Assembly (NCBI RefSeq): GCF_900199375.1
Contig: NZ_LT900217.1
Location: 2,976,001-3,040,000 of the forward strand
From: Gordonibacter urolithinfaciens
GTDB lineage: Bacteria > Actinomycetota > Coriobacteriia > Coriobacteriales > Eggerthellaceae
DNA length: 64,000 bases
Direction of reading: 5' to 3'
Below are positions 54,348 through 62,088 of this stretch, piece after piece (positions within the stretch are counted from its first letter, which is position 1; every line of letters starts with the position of its first letter). The position numbers were made by a program, and so were the translations under genes. Below the pieces are notes generated by a model. The model saw nothing but the letters and a program-made list of their open reading frames with translations. It had not been told where the DNA came from and made no database searches.

Positions 54348-55223
54348 ATGGAGATTCAACAGTTGCGTTATTTCCTGGCGGCGGCGAACCACTCGAGCTT
54401 CGCGCGGGCGGCAGGGCAGTGCTTCACGTCGCGTCAGAACATCGCCCATTCGGTTAATGCTTTGGAGCGCGAGCTGAACCTCCCCCTCTTCGAGCGGCGG
54501 GGCAACAGCGTGGTCGTCACGCCTGCAGGCCAAGAGGTCGCAGGTCGTGTCGACGAGATACTGAGTCGCATTGACGCGCTGCAGGCGCTGTCGGTCGGCC
54601 AAGTGCCTGCAGAGGCAGGGCTGCGCGCGGCGGTGACGTACAACCTTCTGGCTCGGGTTCCGGAAAAGGTCGAGTCGTACCTCTACCAGTTCGATCGGGG
54701 CATCAAACTGCTCGAGGTTGGCTGCGAGGACTGCTACCATGCTATCTGCACCGACGAGGCTGACGTGGGCCTGGCCCTGTGCATGCAGCGCGATTTTCCC
54801 GAATGTGGCTTCGAGGAGGTCAACCGCCTGAAGGCGTACGTCCTCGTAAACGAAATGTCCCCTCTGGCTCGAAGGTCTCAGCTCTCCGTCTTCGACTTGA
54901 AGGATCAGCGTATAGCGCTTATGTCGGAGTCGTCCTTTCAATACGAGCCGCTTTTCTCCCAGCTGGGTTCCCTGGGCTACGATTTCTCCAACCTGTCCAT
55001 CGCAGCGACCGCCTCGGGGCTCTATGGGATAAAGCGCAACGAGGCAGTGGGCATCGCGACGAGCTACTTTGTCGAGAGCCTTCCCGAGGGCATGCGCGCC
55101 GTCCCGTTCGACGATACCCGGTACGACTGGTGCATCTACGCCTTGTATCCGAAGCGGTCGAACCGCTTGGCAACCATCATGCGGTTCGTTCAAGGGCTTA
55201 GGAAGAGCTACCTCGACGCATAG
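54348..55223 (+). CDS. LysR-family transcriptional regulator, cluster 4
   Basis: 291 aa. ATG 54348 (MEIQQLRYFLAAANHSSFAR) begins the standard winged helix; the recognition segment is TSRQNIAHSVNALERELNLP. The effector domain (90-291) is of periplasmic-binding-protein type. It lies upstream of, and in the same direction as, the Moco genes, 170 bases away, an arrangement less common than divergent LysR genes. It probably activates cluster 4 through the palindrome at 55238-55262. Confidence 0.92.
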   Translation: MEIQQLRYFLAAANHSSFARAAGQCFTSRQNIAHSVNALERELNLPLFERRGNSVVVTPAGQEVAGRVDEILSRIDALQALSVGQVPAEAGLRAAVTYNLLARVPEKVESYLYQFDRGIKLLEVGCEDCYHAICTDEADVGLALCMQRDFPECGFEEVNRLKAYVLVNEMSPLARRSQLSVFDLKDQRIALMSESSFQYEPLFSQLGSLGYDFSNLSIAATASGLYGIKRNEAVGIATSYFVESLPEGMRAVPFDDTRYDWCIYALYPKRSNRLATIMRFVQGLRKSYLDA

Positions 55224-55237
55224 GCTCAAATTTGCTT

Positions 55238-55262
55238 GGTCGACAAACATGGTTTGTCGACC
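55238..55262. promoter_or_regulatory. 11-bp perfect palindrome upstream of cluster 4, likely operator
   Basis: GGTCGACAAAC (55238-55248), ATG spacer, GTTTGTCGACC (55252-55262). No T run follows, so an operator is more likely than a terminator. It contains T-N11-A-like spacing compatible with LysR binding. Confidence 0.68.
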
Positions 55263-55395
55263 CTCTTCGAAACCACGTTAGCGACAGATTTCAGGCATCT
55301 TTTCCAACGGATACTCCCACCGCACAATGGACTCAGGTCGAAAAAGCGTACGCAGACCCGAATTGCCAACTATTGCACGAGGTGAGGAGGAAACG

Positions 55396-57822
55396 GTGAC
55401 TGAGCGGAAAAGGGAAGAGGGGGAGGAGACGATCTTCCGTACCTGCGCATGGTCGCCTCCGGGGTGCCACCCCGTAGGGTGCGGACTGCAGGTCCATGTG
55501 AAGGACGGCGTCGTGGTGGAGGTGGAGGGCGACCCCGAGCATCCCATCACCAAGGGCGCGCTGTGCCCTCGCTGCCTGGCCCTGACCGAGTACGTCTACC
55601 ATGAGGATCGAATCGTCCATCCCATGAAGCGCGCCCGGGAGGACCGCGGGCTCGACAAGTGGGAGAGCTGCAGCTGGGAAGAGGCCACCGACCTGGTGGC
55701 GGATGCTGCGCGGGAGATCATCGAGCAGTACGGCGCCGAGACCATCTGCGTGTTCGGTGGTACCGGCCGTGAGGCGAACTATTGGTACACGCAGTGGGCG
55801 AACCTGGTGTTCGGCACCCCAAATGCCGTTTATGCCCAGGCCGGCTGGTCCTGCTACGGGCCGCGTATCTCCAACACCGCGTTCATGCTGGGCGGCGGCT
55901 ATCCCGAGATCGACTACGCCCAGAAGTTCGCCGACCGTTACGAGCACGAGGGTTGGGTGGCGCCCGAGGTCGTGGTGTGCTGGGGCAAGGAGCCGCTGCG
56001 CTCCAACCCCGACGGCATGTACGGCCATGCCCTCATCGAGATGATGCGCCAGTTTGGCACGAAGGTCATCTGCGTCGACCCGCGCATCCACTGGCTGGGC
56101 TCCCGCTCCGAGATCGTGCTCCAGGTGAATCCCGGCACCGACACGGCCATGGCCATGGCCTGGATCTACGTCATGGACAAGGAAGGCCTGGTCGACCGCG
56201 AGTGGATAGATGCCTGGACCTACGGCTATGACGAGCTCGTAGAGCGTTGCCAGACCATGCCGCCTTCCAAGGCCGCCGAAATATGCGGTGTCCCCGAAGA
56301 CCTCATCTGGAAGGCCGCCCGGATGTACGGCTCCGCGCGCCCTTCGGCGCTCGCCTGGGGCCTTGCAGTCGACGAGAACCCGAACGGCACCCAGCTCGGC
56401 CAGTGCCTCATCGCGCTCATGACCATCACCGGCTTCATCGACGCCCCTGGTGGCACGACGCTCGGCATGGGCGACGACGGCGGCAACCGCGTGCACGACG
56501 GAGGTGGTATCGACGCAAGCCAGCGCATCGAGGACGAGAACGACTCCACGCTTATGCTGGCGCTGAAGAACGGCATCATGACCCAGGAGATGTGGGACAC
56601 TAAGCGTATCGGCGTGGACAAGTACCCTGCGGTCGGATCCATCATGTGGACGGCGCACCCCGACGAGTTTCTGAAGGCGCTCGAGACCGAACAGCCCTAC
56701 AAGGTGCATATGGCCGGCTTCGTCTCCTCCAACCCGGTCGGCACGGCCATCTCCGCCGAGCCGCAGCGCTGGTACAAGGCGCTCAAGCAGCTCGACTTCA
56801 ATTACGCCTGCGACTGCTTCATGAACCCGACTATCATGAGCTGCTGCGACGTGGTGTTCCCGGTCGCCTCCACCATCGAGCACGACGGCATGGTGGTCAC
56901 GCACTATGCCTCCAACGCCTCGTTCTACGGTGCCCAGAACAAGTGCGTGCAGGTGGGCGAGTGCAAGAGCGACATCGAGATCATGATGATGGTGGGAAAG
57001 AAGCTCCATCCCGGGTTCTGGAACCGCTTCGAGACCCAGGAAGACTACGACAACTTCCATGTCATGCGCAGCTGGCTGCCCTTCCGGGAGCTGCGCGACA
57101 AGGTGGTCGTCATGTCCGAGGAACCCTATTACAAGTACAAGATCGGCAAGCTGCGTCCTGACGGGCAGCCCGGGTTTCCCACCACCACCGGCCGTGTCGA
57201 GCTCTACTCGCTCATGTACCAGAACTGGGGCGAGGATCCGCTGCCGTATTACGAGCCTCCGGTCTACAGCCCCGGCGCCTTGCCGGAGCTCGGCCGGGAA
57301 TACCCGCTGATGATGATCACCGGCGCTCGCCAGCAGGAGTTCTTCCACTCAGAGCATAAGCAGGTTCCGAGCCTGCGCCAGCTCACTCCTTGGCCTATGG
57401 TCGACATCAACGTATACGATGCCGAGACCTACGGCATAGAGGAGGGCGACTGGGTGGAGATATCCTCCCCCTATGGGAGCATCCGACAGCTCGCGCGCGT
57501 GGTTCCCACCATGAAGAAGGGCGTTGTCCACTGCATGCACGGCTTCTGGTACCCCGAGGAGAACGGGGAAGTGCCCAACCTCTACGGAAACTGGAAGTCC
57601 AACGTCAACATGCTGATGCCCAATAGCGTGAACGGCAAGCTCGGCTTCGGCAACACGTTCAAGCAGATGATGGTGAGCATCAAGAGGGTCGACGGCCGTG
57701 GCGGCCCGAACGATCCGGATGCCAACGGCATCGTTCTCGAGCCAAGTCGCCAAGAGGAGTTCACGGTCCAGCAAACATGGCGCCCTGCTGACGAGTCCAC
57801 TGCAGTCTACCTGCAGAAATAG
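55396..57822 (+). CDS. Molybdopterin oxidoreductase catalytic subunit, cluster 4
   Basis: 808 aa from GTG 55396 (GAGGAGGAAACG ahead). No export signal. The Fe-S site differs slightly: GCHPVGCG (C-x4-C) with LCPRC, plus an extra Cys eight residues earlier (RTCAWSPPGC). The candidate Mo-ligand motif is WSCYGPR where the other three have CYLPR. Moco-binding blocks: GDPEHPITKGALC, CWGKEPLRSNPDG, DPRIHWLGS, NPGTDTAMAMAW, MITGARQQEFFHSEHKQ. Many substitutions against the other three make it the most divergent of the set. The partner transporter is SLC13-like, so the substrate is probably a carboxylate or sulfate-like anion. Confidence 0.89.
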   Translation: MTERKREEGEETIFRTCAWSPPGCHPVGCGLQVHVKDGVVVEVEGDPEHPITKGALCPRCLALTEYVYHEDRIVHPMKRAREDRGLDKWESCSWEEATDLVADAAREIIEQYGAETICVFGGTGREANYWYTQWANLVFGTPNAVYAQAGWSCYGPRISNTAFMLGGGYPEIDYAQKFADRYEHEGWVAPEVVVCWGKEPLRSNPDGMYGHALIEMMRQFGTKVICVDPRIHWLGSRSEIVLQVNPGTDTAMAMAWIYVMDKEGLVDREWIDAWTYGYDELVERCQTMPPSKAAEICGVPEDLIWKAARMYGSARPSALAWGLAVDENPNGTQLGQCLIALMTITGFIDAPGGTTLGMGDDGGNRVHDGGGIDASQRIEDENDSTLMLALKNGIMTQEMWDTKRIGVDKYPAVGSIMWTAHPDEFLKALETEQPYKVHMAGFVSSNPVGTAISAEPQRWYKALKQLDFNYACDCFMNPTIMSCCDVVFPVASTIEHDGMVVTHYASNASFYGAQNKCVQVGECKSDIEIMMMVGKKLHPGFWNRFETQEDYDNFHVMRSWLPFRELRDKVVVMSEEPYYKYKIGKLRPDGQPGFPTTTGRVELYSLMYQNWGEDPLPYYEPPVYSPGALPELGREYPLMMITGARQQEFFHSEHKQVPSLRQLTPWPMVDINVYDAETYGIEEGDWVEISSPYGSIRQLARVVPTMKKGVVHCMHGFWYPEENGEVPNLYGNWKSNVNMLMPNSVNGKLGFGNTFKQMMVSIKRVDGRGGPNDPDANGIVLEPSRQEEFTVQQTWRPADESTAVYLQK

Positions 57823-57838
57823 AGAGGAGGAGCAAACC

Positions 57839-58174
57839 ATGACGCAAGGTGCTTTGTACATCGACTTCGAGTATTGCTCGGGCTGCCACAGCTGTGAGAT
57901 CGCCTGCCGCACGCATCTGGGGCTTTCCAAGACCGAGAACGGGATCAAGGTTCTCGAGGATCGTCCCTACCAGCATCCCGACGGTTCCTGGCACTGGGAC
58001 TTCATAGCCTATCCGACGGAGCTGTGCGACCTCTGCGAGGATCGCATCGCCAAGGGCAAGCTGCCTTCCTGCGTGCAGTGCTGCCAGGCGAAGGTCCTGG
58101 AATACGGCACGATCGAGGAGTGCGGCCGGAAGCTCCTGGACAAGCCAAGGAAGGCCGCCGTGTTCGTTCCTTAG
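57839..58174 (+). CDS. 4Fe-4S ferredoxin-like electron-transfer subunit, cluster 4
   Basis: 111 aa. ATG 57839 has AGAGGAGGAGCAAACC ahead, 16 bases after the catalytic subunit. The first cluster motif is CSGCHSCEIAC, and the second set is CDLC...CVQCCQAK. The second set uses CCQAK where the others have HCQAxC, so its last cysteine is shifted. The middle insert HPDGSWHWDFIAYPTE is specific to this copy. Soluble electron carrier to the Moco subunit. Confidence 0.9.
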   Translation: MTQGALYIDFEYCSGCHSCEIACRTHLGLSKTENGIKVLEDRPYQHPDGSWHWDFIAYPTELCDLCEDRIAKGKLPSCVQCCQAKVLEYGTIEECGRKLLDKPRKAAVFVP

Positions 58175-58189
58175 CGGTGGTGCGCGTTC

Positions 58190-58234
58190 GGGCGGACGGA
58201 GGGGGGCGCCTACTGGCGCCGCGTCCGCCCTTTT
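58190..58234 (+). terminator. Attenuator-like hairpin after the cluster 4 Fe-S subunit
   Basis: GGGCGGACG (58190-58198) with CGTCCGCCC (58222-58230), plus an inner GGCGCC-TACT-GGCGCC, then TTTT. The same-strand transporter starts 74 bases on, so termination may be partial. Confidence 0.7.
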
Positions 58235-58307
58235 CGCCTCGGGGCGTGGAATGGAAGTCTCAGAGGCGAGTTTTTCGCGATTCGTCTTCACAACGACAGG
58301 GGGAATT

Positions 58308-59804
58308 ATGACCGAGATTGCTATCGATTCCTCGATTCGGGGGAAGTTCGGCAAGGAGTCCATGAAGCGGCTGATCGCAATAATCGCAGCAGCCGCAGTG
58401 TTCTCGTTCTTCCAGTTCGCCTGCCCTGTGCCGGAAAGCCTCTCCCGCGAGGCCATGTCTGCTGTGGGCATCCTGCTCTGCTGCATTATCTTGTGGGTGA
58501 CGGAAGCGCTTCCGTTCATAGTCACGGTTGTGCTGATCTACGTCCTGCTGCCTATGACCGGCGTTTTGCCGTTTGCCACCACCACACTGGAAAACGGGGC
58601 GGTCGTACAGTCCGTGTTCAACCAATCGAGCTTGATGGTTCCGATCTACTGCCTGTTCATCTTTGCCGTCACCGCAGCGGTCATGGCCACGCCGATCCCG
58701 TTCCGCGTTGCAAATGCCGTTTTGAAGTGGTCCAAGGGGGATTCGAGGAAGATCGTTGTCGGTCTCATGATGGTTACGGGCATTTTCTCCATGTTCATCG
58801 CCGACCTTGCGGCATCTGCCATCTTCGTGGGCATCAGCCTCTCCATCGTCGAGGCGAACAACGGCGTCAAGAAGCTTTCCGGCCTTGGCAAGGCCCTCAC
58901 ACTCGGCATCCCGGCCGCCGCTCTCATAGGCGGCATCGGCACCCCTCTTGGCAACTCCTCCAACATGCTGGTCATAAGCATGTTGGAGACGGCAATCGGT
59001 TTTCGTGTGACGTTTTTGGGCTGGTGCATCGCCAACATACCCCTCGCGCTTGCGGTAACGTTCCTATCCAGCCTGTGGATAGTGAGGGTCTTCAAGCTCG
59101 AGGATATCAAACAAGACGCCTACCTGGTGGTAGAGTCGAAGCTCGAAGGCATCCAGGGAATCACCGTCAAGGAAATCAAGCTCATCGTCTGGTATGTCAT
59201 TGCCTTCGGCTTGATGATAGCAAGCACGTGGCTTCCGCAGATCAATTCCATCATGGTCGCGCTGATCTTCTGCGTTCTCGCCTTCTTGCCCGGGCTGAAC
59301 CTGCTGACCAAAAAGGAGTTCTACGAAAGCATACCCTGGGAGGTCATCATGATGGTCGTAGGCATCCAGGTGCTGGCCACCGGCCTCGTGGGAACCGGAG
59401 TGGCCACGTGGTTCGTCAACACGCTGCTCGTTGGGGTGGAAGCGTGGCCGGCCCTGCTCATCGTGCTCGTCATGTGCTTGGTAACCTTGGTTCTCCACCT
59501 GTTCATCCCCATCGGCCCTCCCGTCATCTCTGTTGCCATTCCCCTGTTGGTTGCCGTGGTGTCCGCTGTCAACATGGCTGCCGGCAGCATGGTCGTCAAT
59601 CCTGGCATCGTGGCATGCATCGGCGGCGGCCTGTGTGTGGTGAGCACGTTCTTCCCGTTGGATTCCATCATCCTGATCGGCTACGACAAAGGTTGGATCT
59701 CCATGGCCGAGTATGTGAGGAAATCCTGGGCGCCGACGGTCATCCTCTTGGTCGCGAGCGTCATCTGGCTTCCCATCATCAGCGGCGTCGCGTTCCCTGC
59801 TTAA
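58308..59804 (+). CDS. SLC13/DASS-family anion:Na+ symporter
   Basis: 498 aa, 11-13 membrane helices. ATG 58308 has AGGGGGAATT ahead; an in-frame upstream ATG at 58251 lacks one. Family motifs: the first half has GTPLGNSSNML, and the second half has IPIGPPVISVAIPL with a following GGGLCVVSTFFP. DASS carriers move di- and tricarboxylates or sulfate with sodium. Genetic linkage to cluster 4 suggests it imports the substrate of that Moco enzyme. Composition is less GC-biased than housekeeping neighbours, in keeping with transfer. Confidence 0.9.
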   Translation: MTEIAIDSSIRGKFGKESMKRLIAIIAAAAVFSFFQFACPVPESLSREAMSAVGILLCCIILWVTEALPFIVTVVLIYVLLPMTGVLPFATTTLENGAVVQSVFNQSSLMVPIYCLFIFAVTAAVMATPIPFRVANAVLKWSKGDSRKIVVGLMMVTGIFSMFIADLAASAIFVGISLSIVEANNGVKKLSGLGKALTLGIPAAALIGGIGTPLGNSSNMLVISMLETAIGFRVTFLGWCIANIPLALAVTFLSSLWIVRVFKLEDIKQDAYLVVESKLEGIQGITVKEIKLIVWYVIAFGLMIASTWLPQINSIMVALIFCVLAFLPGLNLLTKKEFYESIPWEVIMMVVGIQVLATGLVGTGVATWFVNTLLVGVEAWPALLIVLVMCLVTLVLHLFIPIGPPVISVAIPLLVAVVSAVNMAAGSMVVNPGIVACIGGGLCVVSTFFPLDSIILIGYDKGWISMAEYVRKSWAPTVILLVASVIWLPIISGVAFPA

Positions 59805-59841
59805 GGCCGAGGGGCGCTTGTCGCCCTGGCCTTAAGCAGGG
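59795..59841 (+). other. 14-bp perfect hairpin spanning the transporter stop codon
   Basis: CCCTGCTTAAGGCC (59795-59808) with GGCCTTAAGCAGGG (59828-59841); an inner AGGGGCG/CGCCCT extends it. The stop TAA lies inside the left arm. No T run. Likely an mRNA stability element. Confidence 0.78.
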
Positions 59842-59899
59842 ACGGCCGGGGGAGCGGTTGCTCGGCGCCGGAGTTAAAAACTACCCGAAAGGAAAGACT

Positions 59900-60181
59900 A
59901 TGTGCTTTAGACCTGCGGGCGCTTCTGCTGGCAAGACGTGTCCCGAATGCGGAACCGCCAATGCGTCCATCGATACCGCCTGCGTCAAATGCGGGGCGGA
60001 GTTGCCTAGCCCCGAGGGGCCTGGCTTGCCGGGCGCCTTGGGAGCACCCGGCACCCTTGGAGCGCCGATGCCTCCCGGAGTCCCGGGAGCTCCGGTGGCG
60101 CCGAGCGTCCCCGGGGTGTCCACGGCTCCTTCCACTCCTGGGATTCCGGGAGCACCCAAGTCCCCAAAACCTCGGGCATGA
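59900..60181 (+). CDS. 93-aa zinc-ribbon protein with collagen-like tail
   Basis: ATG 59900 has GAAAGGAAAGACT ahead. Residues 12-35 form a zinc ribbon (TCPECG...ACVKCGAE). From residue 38 on, the chain is almost entirely Gly-x-Pro-type triplets (GLPGALGAPGTLGAP, GVPGAPVAPSVPG), like collagen. There is no signal peptide. Short collagen-like tails are rare in cytoplasmic bacterial proteins. It follows the cluster 4 transporter across the hairpin at 59795. Function unknown; trimerisation or scaffolding is possible. Confidence 0.72.
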   Translation: MCFRPAGASAGKTCPECGTANASIDTACVKCGAELPSPEGPGLPGALGAPGTLGAPMPPGVPGAPVAPSVPGVSTAPSTPGIPGAPKSPKPRA

Positions 60182-60423
60182 TGCGGCGTGAAGGAGGGCG
60201 GGTGAAGGAAGGGTGGGCTGAAAAAAAGGGGGGCGTCGTGGCAAGTCTATGCGGAGCGTTCTGCTCGTTCTGCGGAAGGCGTGGTAGGAAATTTGAAAAG
60301 GAGCTGAAGATTGCAAAGCCGCAGGATGTGCCCGCCCCTGGGGTGCCGGACAAGGCGAAGGGCCTTGTCAAAGCGAGCATGCGAAACCGCCCCGGGCGCA
60401 GCGGCTCCGAGAATGGCGGCTAA
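60178..60423 (+). CDS. Small basic protein, doubtful
   Basis: 81 aa if started at ATG 60178, which overlaps the zinc-ribbon stop (ATGA). It contains a CGAFCSFCGRRG cysteine pair and a lysine-rich tail (FEKELKIAKPQDVPAPGVPD). A start at GTG 60202 with GGAGGGCGG ahead, or GTG 60238, is equally likely. No similarity recognised. The coupled start is the main argument that it is real. Confidence 0.35.
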   Translation: MMRREGGRVKEGWAEKKGGVVASLCGAFCSFCGRRGRKFEKELKIAKPQDVPAPGVPDKAKGLVKASMRNRPGRSGSENGG

Positions 60424-60593
60424 GGAAGGCAGGCGGGCGGCTCTGGTTCTGCGCCGGCTACGAGCAGGCTGCATTCGCTCCGACTGGCGCCTCCCTGCCT
60501 TCTCTCCCTCCTGCCGGGTCCCCCTGCGGGAGTTTGTGAAGTTTCCCCGGCTGGGACGGCGGGTGCGGCCCTTTGCGCTAGACTGGTCGCATC

Positions 60594-61271
60594 ATGATTT
60601 CGATACCTTACCTTATCTGCTCCATACTAAGCTTCGTGCCGGCCATCGTGTGCCACGAGGCTTGCCACGGCTTCGCCGCCTACAAGCTGGGCGATTCCAC
60701 GGCCCAGCGTGCCGGGCGCCTGTCGCTGAACCCGCTCAAGCACATCGATCCCTTCGGCACGGTCATCATGCCGCTTCTGCTCATGGCCATGAACATGCCC
60801 GTTTTCGGCTACGCGAAGCCCGTGCCCTACAACCCGGCCTACTTCAAGGACGCGCGCAAGGGCGACCTTATCGTGGGGCTGGCGGGCCCGGCGGCCAACC
60901 TCGCGCTGGCCATCTTGGGCGCGCTCGTCTTCACGGCGGTGTCGCTGCTGCTGCCGGTGAACGTGCTGGCGCAAAACGACCTGTTCTACTACTTCTACAC
61001 CATGTTCCTCCCCATGTTCTCGCTCATCAACCTGTACCTCATGTTCTTCAACCTGCTGCCCATCCCGCCGCTCGACGGCTCGTCCATTTTCGCGTTCTTC
61101 CTGCCGAAGAAGTACCTGCCCCAGTATTACAAGGTGCAGCGCTATGCGATGCCGGTGTTCCTCGTCGTGGTACTCCTCGTGCCGTACGTGCTGCACTTCA
61201 ACCCCATCGGCATCTACCTGGACGTCACGGCGGGCAACGTGTTCGACCTGCTGTTCTCGTTCGCCGGATAG
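60594..61271 (+). CDS. M50-family site-2-like intramembrane metalloprotease
   Basis: 225 aa with about five membrane helices. The zinc motif is HEACH (HExxH) at residues 21-25 in IVCHEACHGFAAYKLGD. The second metal motif is NLLPIPPLDGSSIF (the NxxPxxxLDG type). It lacks PDZ and CBS domains, so belongs to the short YwhC/YdiL-type group often located beside scpA-scpB, as here. A TAGACT hexamer at 60579-60584 ends ten bases before the ATG and no ribosome site is visible, so the mRNA may be leaderless. Confidence 0.92.
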   Translation: MISIPYLICSILSFVPAIVCHEACHGFAAYKLGDSTAQRAGRLSLNPLKHIDPFGTVIMPLLLMAMNMPVFGYAKPVPYNPAYFKDARKGDLIVGLAGPAANLALAILGALVFTAVSLLLPVNVLAQNDLFYYFYTMFLPMFSLINLYLMFFNLLPIPPLDGSSIFAFFLPKKYLPQYYKVQRYAMPVFLVVVLLVPYVLHFNPIGIYLDVTAGNVFDLLFSFAG

Positions 61272-61281
61272 CGGGGCGGGC

Positions 61282-62073
61282 GTGTCGTACAAGGTTCGCA
61301 TAGACAGCTTCGAGGGGCCGTTCGACCTCTTGCTCTACCTGGTCAGCCGCCAGAAGGTGGACATAGGGGCCATCTCCATCACGCAGATCGCCGACCAGTA
61401 CCTGGCCGAGGTGGGCCGCACGGACAACCTCGACCTCGACGTGGCGAGCGACTTTCTGCTGGTGGCGTCCACGCTGCTGGAGATCAAGGCCGAGAGCCTC
61501 ATCCCGCGCGACCGCGACGCCGTGGACGACGACATCGCCGAGCTCGCGCCCAGCGAGGCGCGCGATATGCTGGTGGACCGGCTGCTCGCGTACAAGCAGT
61601 TCAAGAACGCGGCCTCCACGCTGCTCGCACGCTTCTTGGCCGAGGGCCGCATGCACGCGCGCCCGTTCGGGCCGGACGCGTGCTTCCTGAACCTCATGCC
61701 CGACTACCTGAAGGACGTGACGTTGGACGGCCTGGCGCTCCTGGCTGCCCAGGCCTACGCGCGCCGCGAGGTGTTCCTGCTGGAGTCCGAGCACATCGCC
61801 GCGAAGCCCATCCCGGTGGAGGTGCACGTGCGGGCCATCCACCAGCGCATCGTGAACAAGAAGCGCCTGCGGTTCTCGGAGCTCGTGGACGAGGGCACGC
61901 CGCTGCCCGTGGTGGTGGTGACGTTTTTGGCGGTGTTGGAGCTGTACAAGCGCGCCATGGTGAAGATCGAGCAGCAGGAGCAGTTCGGCGACATCGACAT
62001 CCGCTACATCGAGGGCTCGGGCGAGCTCGTGCTCACCGGCGACGACGCGCTGACCTCGGTAGGGGAAGAGTAG
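61282..62073 (+). CDS. scpA: Segregation and condensation protein A
   Basis: Kleisin subunit of the SMC-ScpAB complex that organises and separates chromosomes. 263 aa from GTG 61282 (GCGGGGCGGGC ahead). The N-terminal SMC-neck-binding part is KVRIDSFEGPFDLLLYLVSR; DASDFLLVASTLLEIKAE-type helices follow, and the C-terminal winged helix includes TFLAVLELYKRAMVKIEQ. It lies 10 bases after the protease gene and 15 before scpB. Confidence 0.95.
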   Translation: MSYKVRIDSFEGPFDLLLYLVSRQKVDIGAISITQIADQYLAEVGRTDNLDLDVASDFLLVASTLLEIKAESLIPRDRDAVDDDIAELAPSEARDMLVDRLLAYKQFKNAASTLLARFLAEGRMHARPFGPDACFLNLMPDYLKDVTLDGLALLAAQAYARREVFLLESEHIAAKPIPVEVHVRAIHQRIVNKKRLRFSELVDEGTPLPVVVVTFLAVLELYKRAMVKIEQQEQFGDIDIRYIEGSGELVLTGDDALTSVGEE

Positions 62074-62088
62074 GGAAAGGTTGGGCCC

